The notes under the pieces: model-generated | Database searches by the model: none | The model's input: the letters and a program-made list of their open reading frames with translations, nothing else | Told to the model about the DNA's origin: nothing | Translations under genes and position numbers: made by a program | In this document: piece after piece, positions 16,267 to 22,989 of the stretch | Layout: each line of letters opens with the position of its first letter | Position numbering within the stretch: the first letter of the stretch is position 1 | From: Modestobacter italicus | Lineage (GTDB): Bacteria > Actinomycetota > Actinomycetes > Mycobacteriales > Geodermatophilaceae | Reading direction: 5' to 3' | NCBI RefSeq assembly: GCF_019799965.1 | Contig: NZ_JABGCJ010000009.1 | Span: 1-64,000, forward strand | Length of the DNA stretch: 64,000 nucleotides

Positions 16267-16383
16267 CACAACGTCCGGCAGGCACGGGGTCGGCCGCAGG
16301 CCGCGACCCGGGCGCTCCGCACCCTCCAGCCGCGCCCTGCGGTCGACCCCCCGTCCGTCGAGGGCGCCACAGGTGCCGACGCA

Positions 16384-16428
16384 GTGCACGGGCGCCCTCC
16401 GGGCGTCCCTTCGGGCAAACCCGTGCAC
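16384..16428. other. Three-way-junction-like structured element (possible dso or small RNA)
   Basis: Outer arms GTGCACGGG (16384-16392) and CCCGTGCAC (16420-16428) pair perfectly over 9 bp. Inside are two small hairpins: CGCCC-TCC-GGGCG (16393-16405) and CCC-TTCG-GG (16407-16415) with a UUCG tetraloop. This cruciform or three-way junction lies in the intergenic region upstream of rep, where a rolling-circle double-strand origin or a structured RNA would be expected. Confidence 0.5.
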
Positions 16429-16537
16429 CACGACGACCCCCGCGGCAACTGCACTCACTCCCGAGGGGCCGGGGAGGAATGGGGTCCAAGGACTCACCCG
16501 AGTTGTGTTGCCTACCGTTGGCCGGGACGCGCGGACT

Positions 16538-16543
16538 TACGCT
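16538..16543 (+). promoter_or_regulatory. -10 element of a leaderless transcript (cargo gene)
   Basis: TACGCT ends 6 nt before GTG 16550, which supports that start against the much longer open frame. Confidence 0.5.
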
Positions 16544-16549
16544 CCGTCC

Positions 16550-17356
16550 GTGGCCGCGACCGACCTAGAAGTGCAGATCCGCGACACGTTCGCACAGCTG
16601 ACCATGTGGGGCGACCGCGTCCGCGAAGCGTTCGAGCCGGAGCCCGGAAGTCCCCTCGCTGAGGATGACGCCGTCTTTCCTTGGCTCTCAACCGCCGATA
16701 TCGCGTGGCAAGGACTCGTGGCTGCACAGGATCACCTGAAGGGCTTCCGCGCGTGGTGGCTGGCGAACGATGCGCCCGATCCTGACGCGCGGCCGGGCCT
16801 CTTCCCGATCGCTACGTTCAGCCTCCTGCGAGGAGCTCTTGTCGGCGGTGCGATCGCCTCATGGGTACTGACCTCTGATCACGTCGACGTCCGCACGGGG
16901 CGAAGCCTCACGGTGGCCGCTGATTGGTACGCGAATCACCTGAGGTGGGCGAAAGGCATGCGCAACTACGCCGTCGATCGCGAGCGGCACCAGGATCAGA
17001 TCCGTCACGTCGAGGGTCGAGCGGCGCAGGTTGCCGAGCTGCGCGAGAGCCGCAAGCCGCGCGGTCGCCTGAAGACGACCGACGCAATCACCCAGGCGAA
17101 CGCCGAAATCTGGACCGGTGACGAAGCACGGGCCGCACAGACGGCGGCGCTCTGGCAGGCAGGCAGCGGCGACGCCCACGCATTGGGTTGGTCGATCCTC
17201 ACCCGTAAGCACGACCAGACACCGCTGGGCGACGGCATGGGGACCTTCGTGAGCGGCCCATCACTCCTGGACGTGGCCAACGCCTACTTCTGTGCGTACG
17301 ACTTCGTTGCCTACGGCTTCCACCGACTGGACGGACTAGGAGCGCGGACGCCGTAG
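16550..17356 (+). CDS. Element cargo protein of unknown function, 268 residues
   Basis: Starting at GTG 16550 the protein begins MAATDLEVQIRDTFAQLTMW. It is soluble apart from one moderately hydrophobic helix (LLRGALVGGAIASWVL, about 85-102). Trp, His and acidic residues are frequent (AWQGLVAAQDHLKGFRAWW; MRNYAVDRERHQDQIRHVEG). The C-terminal part contains GWSILTRKHDQTPLGDG and FVAYGFHRLDG. I recognise no family. It lies between rep and an oppositely directed two-gene unit, ends 97 bp from a shared hairpin terminator, and has lower GC than chromosomal neighbours. As a cargo gene it may serve defence or maintenance, but nothing in the sequence proves it. Confidence 0.65.
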   Translation: MAATDLEVQIRDTFAQLTMWGDRVREAFEPEPGSPLAEDDAVFPWLSTADIAWQGLVAAQDHLKGFRAWWLANDAPDPDARPGLFPIATFSLLRGALVGGAIASWVLTSDHVDVRTGRSLTVAADWYANHLRWAKGMRNYAVDRERHQDQIRHVEGRAAQVAELRESRKPRGRLKTTDAITQANAEIWTGDEARAAQTAALWQAGSGDAHALGWSILTRKHDQTPLGDGMGTFVSGPSLLDVANAYFCAYDFVAYGFHRLDGLGARTP

Positions 17357-17452
17357 CGCAGTCGCCTCCGACGCCCCCCAAGTCAGGGGTACTAAGGGGT
17401 GCGCCCTATCGCTTGCACAGGTTCCCGAGTTGCGTTGCGGCTTCAAGTCAAG

Positions 17453-17475
17453 AGCGCCGGGTTGCGCCCGGCGCT
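17453..17475. terminator. Hairpin between convergent cargo genes
   Basis: AGCGCCGGG (17453-17461), loop TTGCG, CCCGGCGCT (17467-17475). It ends 5 nt from the stop of the minus-strand gene and can terminate both cargo units. Confidence 0.7.
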
Positions 17476-17480
17476 CGGCC

Positions 17481-17900
17481 TCATCGCCCTGCGGCGCCTC
17501 TGCCCGATTCCTCGGAATCGGCTGGGTCTTCGCTTGCGTCATCGACCCCGTCCAGGTAGATGGTTGCCTCCTCGCCAATCTCGACCTCGACATCGCCCCG
17601 AGGCGCGCCCCGCGTCTTAATGGACTTCTCTGGGCGGGAACTGAACATCACATTAGTGAAGTTGAACGCCGGAGAATACACCCTAGCGACGGAAAACCGG
17701 TCTTGAACGTCCTCGATTTCCAACCGGAGTTTTTCCAAGCGCGTCCGACCCAGATGTTCCTTAGTCTCGGGATCGCGAATATCGACGACTCGCCAGAGGT
17801 CGACGCGGTCGCCGACCTCGACCCCCTCATCCTCCCCGGCTGCTATGGCGATTCTAAATTCATCTAGAACCGCCGCCACTCTCGCCGACAATTCAACCAT
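17481..17900 (-). CDS. Small cargo protein with FlgT-C-like beta domain
   Basis: 139 residues from ATG 17900, beginning MVELSARVAAVLDEFRIAIA. The core VEVGDRVDLWRVVDIRDPET, then LGRTRLEKLRLEIEDVQDRFSVARV, has the alternating pattern of the small beta domain seen at the C-terminus of FlgT/CsgG-associated proteins (GVxxGDxxxVxRxVxxIxDPETGExLG). The end is acidic (VDDASEDPADSEES). Its ATG overlaps the stop of the membrane protein gene (ATGGTTGA), so the two are coupled and probably form a complex. Alternative readings from 17954 would place the start inside the upstream gene. Function is unknown; the fold is an inference from pattern only. Confidence 0.6.
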   Translation of the reverse strand: MVELSARVAAVLDEFRIAIAAGEDEGVEVGDRVDLWRVVDIRDPETKEHLGRTRLEKLRLEIEDVQDRFSVARVYSPAFNFTNVMFSSRPEKSIKTRGAPRGDVEVEIGEEATIYLDGVDDASEDPADSEESGRGAAGR

Positions 17901-18621
17901 CGGAACCACCCTCGGTTTCACTTGGGCTGGGGGGATAAGTCCCCATCGCTGCATCGTTCGTCAGTTCAGAAAGTCTTGACGCGCTTAACACCAGTCCAGT
18001 GGGAGCGTCGGTGCTTATGACGGCCTGCCGCCTCAGTGCGTCCCAAAACTCAGGCACGGTCTCTTCGTGCGGCTCCAGAAGGACTCCCGCACCATCGGCG
18101 GTCCGCTCCACGACGCGCATGATGCCCTGACGCTCCCCTGTCATGGTGATCGATAGATCGTAGAGTGCGCCCACGCTTGGCATGACGCCATCCGTCAAGG
18201 CCGCGCCGAGCACTACCGACTTCCCGCGCGGGGCCTTACCGATTAGTTCCAGCGTGGCGCGCGACATGGCTGCGCCGATTGCGCCAGCGAACTCGTCGCG
18301 ACCCTGTTGGCGTCCAGCAATTCGCTCCTGCACGGCCAACTCCGCTAGACGAACGACCTCTTGCTCCAATTCCTCGTTCCGCGCAACAGTCGCAGAGAGG
18401 TCAGCCTCAAGGCGCGGGTAATCTGCGACCCGATATATGGCCCGGCGCATTCGCGGCCACGCTCGCCACGCAACCACCAGGACGGCAGCGACCGGCGCGA
18501 GAACCCAAAAGAGGACTAATCGATCAATCGCGAGCGCCCCGACGTAGGCGCCAACCAGGGTGGCGAGCGCCAACAGCACCGTAGTGAACTGGCGCAGCGA
18601 CTGTTCGACGCTGCTTCGCAC
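17893..18621 (-). CDS. Cargo membrane protein with coiled coil
   Basis: 242 residues. Two adjacent membrane helices (about 14-32 and 35-53) form a hairpin, followed by a basic stretch WRAWPRMRRAIYRV, a coiled coil of about 45 residues (LEADLSATVARNEELEQEVV) and a cytoplasmic domain of about 130 residues (GKSVVLGAALTDGVMPSVGA; RTADGAGVLLEPHEETVPEF). I recognise no family. It is the first gene of a two-gene unit, coupled to the small beta-domain protein. The layout, with a membrane anchor, coiled coil and cytoplasmic sensor, resembles effector subunits of membrane-acting systems, but this is only analogy. A TAGGGT hexamer 7 nt upstream of the GTG suggests a leaderless mRNA. Confidence 0.65.
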   Translation of the reverse strand: MRSSVEQSLRQFTTVLLALATLVGAYVGALAIDRLVLFWVLAPVAAVLVVAWRAWPRMRRAIYRVADYPRLEADLSATVARNEELEQEVVRLAELAVQERIAGRQQGRDEFAGAIGAAMSRATLELIGKAPRGKSVVLGAALTDGVMPSVGALYDLSITMTGERQGIMRVVERTADGAGVLLEPHEETVPEFWDALRRQAVISTDAPTGLVLSASRLSELTNDAAMGTYPPSPSETEGGSDG

Positions 18622-18628
18622 GTAGCCG

Positions 18629-18634
18629 ACCCTA
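18629..18634 (-). promoter_or_regulatory. -10 element of the two-gene cargo operon
   Basis: On the minus strand TAGGGT (18634 to 18629) stands 7 nt before GTG 18621, one base longer than the common N6 spacing. Confidence 0.4.
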
Positions 18635-18724
18635 CTGGTTCAGGGGGCTACCCATTGATGGGGTGGACCGCAATGCGGCGTCCGCACACCGGGCGGCCAG
18701 AGTTGACTGGCAGGGGGGGTGTGC

Positions 18725-18740
18725 CTAGCGATGGACGAGG
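18725..18740. other. Attachment site attR
   Basis: CTAGCGATGG at 18725-18734 is the left inverted arm of the element's attP. GAGG at 18737-18740 is the crossover core, and the broken HNH gene continues to the right. Confidence 0.7.
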
Positions 18741-20070
18741 TTGGTGCAGTCGGTGGGTCCGCCGGTGGCGTGGGCGGTGACGTGGTCGAGGTCGGTCCAG
18801 CCGACGCGTTGGCCGCAGTTGGCGAAGCGGCAGCGCTGGTCGCGGGTGGCGACGAACGCGCGTTGCCGTGTGCTGGGTGTGTAGGCGCTGGTCGTTGGTG
18901 GCGGGCCCAGAACCGGGCAGTCGCAGGCATCCCGGGCTGCGGTCGCAGCTCCGCAGTCGCTGACGCCGCCGCCACTGCTGCTCTCGATGCCGGTGTCGGA
19001 ATCGGGGTGCTGTGGGCAGCCGCGGCGGGCCAGGCGGGCGAGTTCGGCGGGGGTGGCGGTGGCCAGGAGCTGCCCGTCGAGGCCGGTGAGGGCGTAGGTG
19101 AGGGTGCCGCCGTCGGGGGTGCTGAGGCCGAGGGCGCCGACGCGGGTGAGGAGTTCGCGCAGGTGGGTGGCGGTGATCGGCAGGCCGTTGACCTCACCGG
19201 TCGTGCTGCTTGAGTCGGTGAGGGCGGTCAGGTCGGCGGTGATGGTCAGGTTCGCAGTCACCGCGGGCAGCCCTGAGTCGGCGGGGCGGCGGATCAGCGC
19301 GGACAGCACGTGGGCGCGGAGTGCGCCGATGGGTCGGGGGTCGCCGTCGGTCTTGAGCATGCGGGCGAGTTGGTCGACCAGGTCGTGGCACTCGACGGCC
19401 TCGTCGGTGGGCAGGTCCGCGGCCAACGTCGAGCGGCCATCGGTGGCGGAGGGATACACCCGCACGTCAGCGGTCTGCTCGGCTTCGGCCCGGCGCTCCT
19501 CGGCCGCGGCGGCATCGAGCTCGAGCATCAGGGCTGTGGCGCGCTCGCGCAGCCGGTAGACCGACAGGCTGGTCGCCTCGGGCAGCAGCGCGTCCTCGAC
19601 CTGCCCGGCGACTGCGGCGTCGGTGTGGGCGAGCACGTCGGCCAGGGCGTCGGCGCGGCGTTCGTCGAGGTCGCCGAACTGCAGCGCGGCGAAGGTCGCC
19701 GGCAGCTTGCGTGACCAGGTCAGCGCCCGACCCAGCCGATGCGCGGCGGTGCCGCGGCCCAGGTTGAGCACCGCGGAGAGCTCTGCGGGGAAGAACTCGC
19801 TGATCTCATCGTCCCCGCTCTCACCGGACCAGCCGGCACGGCGGGCGCCGGGGCCGCCGGGTCCGCCGCGGTCGGACGCGCTGCGGCCAGCCGGAGGATC
19901 AGCTGAGCCTCGTAGGCGGCGTCCATCGCCCGCCGCCGCTGCACCGCTGCCAGCTCCGCCGCGACCTGCTCTGCGGAGGCTGCCCGCTGCCGGGATGCGT
20001 GCGAGCCGGTGGGGTAGAGCAGGTCGATGACGACGGTGAGCGGGCCGGAGGGCATCGCGGTCGTCGTCAC
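18737..20070 (-). pseudogene. 5' part of DUF222/HNH (13E12-type) gene, frameshifted and interrupted
   Basis: GTG 20070 opens a DUF222 N-terminus (MTTTAMPSGPLTVVIDLLYP; AVQRRRAMDAAYEAQLILRL). Near 19815-19870 the coding frame shifts by one base, and the rest continues in another frame (ISEFFPAELSAVLNLGRGTA; RLRERATALMLEL). The tail is the HNH front half, TRQRAFVATRDQRCRFANC and LDHVTAHATGGPTDCTNL, after which the element begins; three foreign residues and a stop follow. The second HNH half lies at 13186-13417. The gene is doubly broken, by frameshift and by insertion. TATGTT-N6 precedes the GTG. DUF222/HNH genes are multicopy in actinobacteria and of uncertain function. Confidence 0.88.
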
Positions 20071-20076
20071 ACATCG

Positions 20077-20082
20077 AACATA
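20077..20082 (-). promoter_or_regulatory. -10 element of the DUF222 gene (leaderless)
   Basis: TATGTT on the minus strand (20082 to 20077) ends 6 nt before GTG 20070. Confidence 0.5.
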
Positions 20083-20217
20083 CGATCGAGGTCTGACAGT
20101 TTCGCGAGATGCCCACCAGGACGGAGCAGCCCGGCCGAGTGCCCGTGGGCGCAGGCGCTGCGGCCCGCAGAGCCCAGAGCGCGGGCGGCCCGCGACGTCC
20201 CTCTCGCGGACTGCCCC

Positions 20218-20250
20218 TGACCCTGGGCGGGTGCGACCACCCGAGGGTCA
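20218..20250 (-). terminator. Hairpin overlapping the DUF2252 stop
   Basis: TGACCCT (20218-20224) pairs with AGGGTCA (20244-20250) and, after a bulged GGG, CGGGTG (20228-20233) pairs with CACCCG (20238-20243). The outer arm includes the stop codon of the minus-strand gene. Confidence 0.55.
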
Positions 20251-21789
20251 GCGGTAGACGACGTCCACGTTCTGGAAGGCGCCGAGGGCGTGGTCGGCGA
20301 CGAAGTGCTCGTGGTCCCGGCGCACGCGGTCCGCGGCCTCGTCGGCGAACCGCAGGACGTCGTCGACGAACAGCTCCCGCCCGCCGATGGCCTCCAGGAT
20401 CGCCGGCTCCACGTCGTAGTCGACGTTGCCGTTCTCGTCGGACATCGCGTGGGTGTGTGCCAGCACCCGACCGCAGATCTCCGCGTACTCCTTCCACTCG
20501 CCGGCCGACAGCTCGCCCAGGCTGATGTCGTCCCGGAACGGCGCGCGCTCGCGCACCAGGAAGCTCTGTCCGTCGATGTCGGTGCTGCCGTAGAAGACGT
20601 CGCCGTTGACCAGGTGCACCCGCTGCGCGTGCCGAATCCGGTCGCCCTGCGCGTCGACCTCGTACCCCGAGGGCGGCACCAGCCCGGCCAGCGCCGAGCG
20701 GCGGGCCCGCTTGAACTCCAGCAGCAGGTCGTCGGTGCCGTCGTCCCGCACGCCGGCGATCAGCACGAAGTACCGGGTCAGGCCCAGTGACGCAGTGCCG
20801 GCGCCGCGCCGCTCGGCGACGTCCTTGACCCGCATCGCCCCGGCCCGCTCGGGCACCGCCACCTCGTTCTCGGCGACGTACCGGTCGACGATCCCCTGGA
20901 ACTCCGCGCGGCGGCTGCTGACCGGCACCAGTTCGTCGTCGGTGCGGAAACCGCGGCGGGTCTCGTCCAGCAGGTCCTCGGCCAGCCAGTCGGCCCGGCT
21001 GGTCTCCAGCGTGCTGGCGATCAGTTCGGCGATCAACGGCGGCGCGTTGTCCAGCCGCATCTGCTCGGTCTGCTCCCGGCCGTCGGCGGCGTAGGAGGCG
21101 ATCCCGTCGACGTACCCGCGCACGAACCGGCGGGCGACAGCGCGCTGCTTCTTCTGGCTGAGCCCGCCCTTCTCCGCGGCGCCGAGCAGGAAGCCGACGG
21201 CGCCACGCTTGAGGTCCCAGGTGAACGGCGCGTAGTAGGCGTCGTCGAAGTCGTTGACGCTGAAGATCGGCACGTTGTCCGAGCTCGGCATCACGCCGAA
21301 GTTGCCCGGGTGGACGTCGCCCAGGGCCAGCACCGTGGGCAGCCGGGAGTCCTCGCCGACCAGGTCGCGGTAGAAGAGCAGGTTGGTGCCGCGGAAGAAG
21401 TGGAAGACCGACCCGGCGAGCTTGTCGAACTTCGCCCGGGCCTCCAGGTCGCCGGTGGCGATGCGGGTCTCGTGGTCCTCGCGCACGGTCTCGCGGACGT
21501 GCACCCGCCGGTCGTTGCCGGTGATCATCCGGGGGATCAGCACCATCTCGCCGCGGGCCCGCGCCTCGGCCAGCAGGCGGAACGCCTCGACCCGGGAGTG
21601 CACCGGACGGCGGCCGTCACCGCGCACCGTGGCGTCGCTGTCGTCGTCCCCACCGCCGTTGCCGTCGGCAGACGGCCGCAGGTGGTCGAGCAGCTGCTCC
21701 TTGGTCATCGACGAGCGTCCGGGCACGTCCTGCTCACGGGCGCGGCGCAGCAGCTCGGTACGGGTGGCGGACTCGAGGTCTGTGTCCAT
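20248..21789 (-). CDS. DUF2252 family protein with N-terminal SAP/Rho-N-like tail
   Basis: 513 residues. The DUF2252 core shows FFRGTNLLFYRDL, the kinase-like catalytic loop LALGDVHPGNFGVMPSSDN (about 153-171) and FSVNDFDDAYYAPFTWDLKR, an Asp-rich metal-binding block. The fold is distantly related to aminoglycoside phosphotransferases, but substrates are unknown. The first 45 residues (ATRTELLRRAREQDVPGRSS; MTKEQLLDHL) resemble a Rho-N/SAP helix-extension-helix module often added to such proteins and could bind nucleic acid. It stands alone, downstream of the GNAT gene by 68 bp on the same strand. Confidence 0.88.
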   Translation of the reverse strand: MDTDLESATRTELLRRAREQDVPGRSSMTKEQLLDHLRPSADGNGGGDDDSDATVRGDGRRPVHSRVEAFRLLAEARARGEMVLIPRMITGNDRRVHVRETVREDHETRIATGDLEARAKFDKLAGSVFHFFRGTNLLFYRDLVGEDSRLPTVLALGDVHPGNFGVMPSSDNVPIFSVNDFDDAYYAPFTWDLKRGAVGFLLGAAEKGGLSQKKQRAVARRFVRGYVDGIASYAADGREQTEQMRLDNAPPLIAELIASTLETSRADWLAEDLLDETRRGFRTDDELVPVSSRRAEFQGIVDRYVAENEVAVPERAGAMRVKDVAERRGAGTASLGLTRYFVLIAGVRDDGTDDLLLEFKRARRSALAGLVPPSGYEVDAQGDRIRHAQRVHLVNGDVFYGSTDIDGQSFLVRERAPFRDDISLGELSAGEWKEYAEICGRVLAHTHAMSDENGNVDYDVEPAILEAIGGRELFVDDVLRFADEAADRVRRDHEHFVADHALGAFQNVDVVYR

Positions 21790-21857
21790 GACCTGCGCCT
21801 ACCCGGTCCCGGCCCCGCCACGAAACGGATGTCATCAGGTCGTCAAGCAGGCGCAGC

Positions 21858-22352
21858 TCAGCGCACGAGGCGGATCTCCGCCAGGCCCTCCCACGCGTCG
21901 TCGACCTGCCGGGCGCCGTCGGGGGAGAAGCCGTTGCGCCGGTAGAACGCGATCGCCCGGGGGTTCTCCTCGGCCACCCACAGCGACGCGGGCCGATCGG
22001 CGAGGACGGCGTCCAGCAGCGCCTGCCCCAGGCCGCTCCCGTGTTGCGCCGCTAGCAGGTACAGGGTGGTCAGCTCCTGCACCCGGACCGGGGGTTCGTC
22101 CCGGCTCGGGGCGGCCTGGGCGAACCCGACGACCGCACCGTCCACCTCGGCGACGACGACGGGCTCGGTGGCCGGGTCGGCCAGGACACGGCCCCAGTTG
22201 GCGGTGAACCGCTCGGGTGACCGGCTGGCGAAGAAGGCGGGGGAGAGCAGGCCGCCGTAGGTCTCCTGCCAGCAGGCCAGGTGGCAGGGGCCGATGCCGG
22301 CGGCGTCCGCCGGGGTGGCCGGCCGGACGACGCCCGGTGTGCTCGCGCTCAT
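21858..22352 (-). CDS. GNAT family N-acetyltransferase
   Basis: 164 residues. The GNAT core is complete: VRPATPADAAGIGPCHLACW, VVAEVDGAVVGFAQ, then the acetyl-CoA loop LLAAQHGSGLGQALLDAVL and LWVAEENPRAIAFYRRNGF. It acetylates an unknown amine using acetyl-CoA in the cytoplasm. ATG 22352 (MSASTPGVVRPA) is preferred over an in-frame start 63 bp upstream that would add an atypical Arg-rich leader. A second GNAT gene lies 67 bp upstream on the same strand. Confidence 0.88.
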   Translation of the reverse strand: MSASTPGVVRPATPADAAGIGPCHLACWQETYGGLLSPAFFASRSPERFTANWGRVLADPATEPVVVAEVDGAVVGFAQAAPSRDEPPVRVQELTTLYLLAAQHGSGLGQALLDAVLADRPASLWVAEENPRAIAFYRRNGFSPDGARQVDDAWEGLAEIRLVR

Positions 22353-22419
22353 GTGCCGATCCTGCCCGGACCCGGCCACTCGCTCATGCCGCCCGCCCTG
22401 CCAGCGACCGGCCACCGGC

Positions 22420-22989
22420 TCATGCCGCGGCCCGCCACATCGCCCACACGGTCGGGCCGCCGGCGGCGAGGGTCACCTCGTGCCGCACGACGAAGCCGGC
22501 CGCCGCGTAGAAGGGCAGGTTCGCCGGGTCCGTCGTCTCCAGGGCTGCACCCTCACCAGTGCCGGCCAGCCGGCCGAGCCCGCGGCCGAGCAGCTCGCGC
22601 CCGTGGCCGCGGCGCTGGGCGGCGGGGTCCACGGCGAGGAACTGAAGGTAGGCGTGCGGCTCGGCCGGCCGCAGCCCGCCGAGCGCGGCCAGCGCTGCGC
22701 CGACCTCCTGGGCTCGCGCCGTCCCGACGAGGGCCGCGAGCAGGCCGCCGAGGGTCGGCAGGGTCGGTTCAGCGGGAACGGGCGCGGCTGCCCGCCACGC
22801 CGCCAGCCCCACGGGTGGGTCGCCGGCGACGTCCACCTGCCCGCCGCTGTCCTGCACCTGCTCCAGGTAGCGGCCCAGCCACGCGGCGGCGGCGTCGAGG
22901 CGGTGCGTGCGGTCGGGGAACAGCCAGGCGACCAGCGGGTCGTCCGTGTAGGCGCGGGCCAGCAGCGTGCGGGCCTGGGCGGGGGTCAG
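22420..22989 (-). CDS. GNAT family N-acetyltransferase, probable CTG start
   Basis: 189 residues if translation begins at CTG 22989, whose last two bases overlap the permease stop (CTGA junction). The sequence TPAQARTLLARAYTDDPLVA and WLFPDRTHRLDAAAAWLGRY is the usual N-terminus of this GNAT branch. The catalytic half has LQFLAVDPAAQRRGHGRELL and NLPFYAAAGFVVRHEV. No ATG, GTG or TTG occurs between the frame's entry into coding sequence and residue 43, so a canonical start would delete strand 1. It is third in a coupled ATPase-permease-GNAT operon and may modify the exported compound; this is inferred from context. Confidence 0.75.
   Translation of the reverse strand: MTPAQARTLLARAYTDDPLVAWLFPDRTHRLDAAAAWLGRYLEQVQDSGGQVDVAGDPPVGLAAWRAAAPVPAEPTLPTLGGLLAALVGTARAQEVGAALAALGGLRPAEPHAYLQFLAVDPAAQRRGHGRELLGRGLGRLAGTGEGAALETTDPANLPFYAAAGFVVRHEVTLAAGGPTVWAMWRAAA

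Larger units (their letters stand above)
13414..18740. mobile_element. phiRv1-like integrative element of about 5.3 kb
   Basis: The element is bounded by GAGG at 13414-13417 and 18737-18740, the only identity at the crossover. It carries a serine integrase at the left end, a small ORF, Rep, a hairpin-rich non-coding segment and three cargo genes. The flanks join into an uninterrupted HNH motif when it is removed. Excised and closed, its ends would give an attP with inverted arms (CTAGCGATGG and CCATCACTAG) around the core. There is no tra/FtsK-like gene, so it is not self-transmissible. Base composition is visibly lower in GC from 16.5 to 18.6 kb than in the flanks, which suggests transfer. 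Confidence 0.88.

Noticed and set aside
16384-16428. Retron-type or other reverse-transcriptase-linked RNA
   Set aside because: There is no reverse transcriptase or other retron gene in the element; a Rep-type HUH protein makes an origin more likely.
16226-16549. N-terminal extension of the 268-residue cargo protein
   Set aside because: Codons before 16550 are Arg/Pro/Ser/Thr-rich, cover the hairpin cluster, and a TACGCT-N6-GTG points to a start at 16550.
18719-19213. Plus-strand frame beginning near attR
   Set aside because: It is antisense to the HNH half of the DUF222 gene and has only Gly/Val/Ala-rich composition.
19800-19880. Programmed -1 frameshift in DUF222
   Set aside because: No slippery heptamer and no obvious downstream pseudoknot; an indel explains the data more simply.
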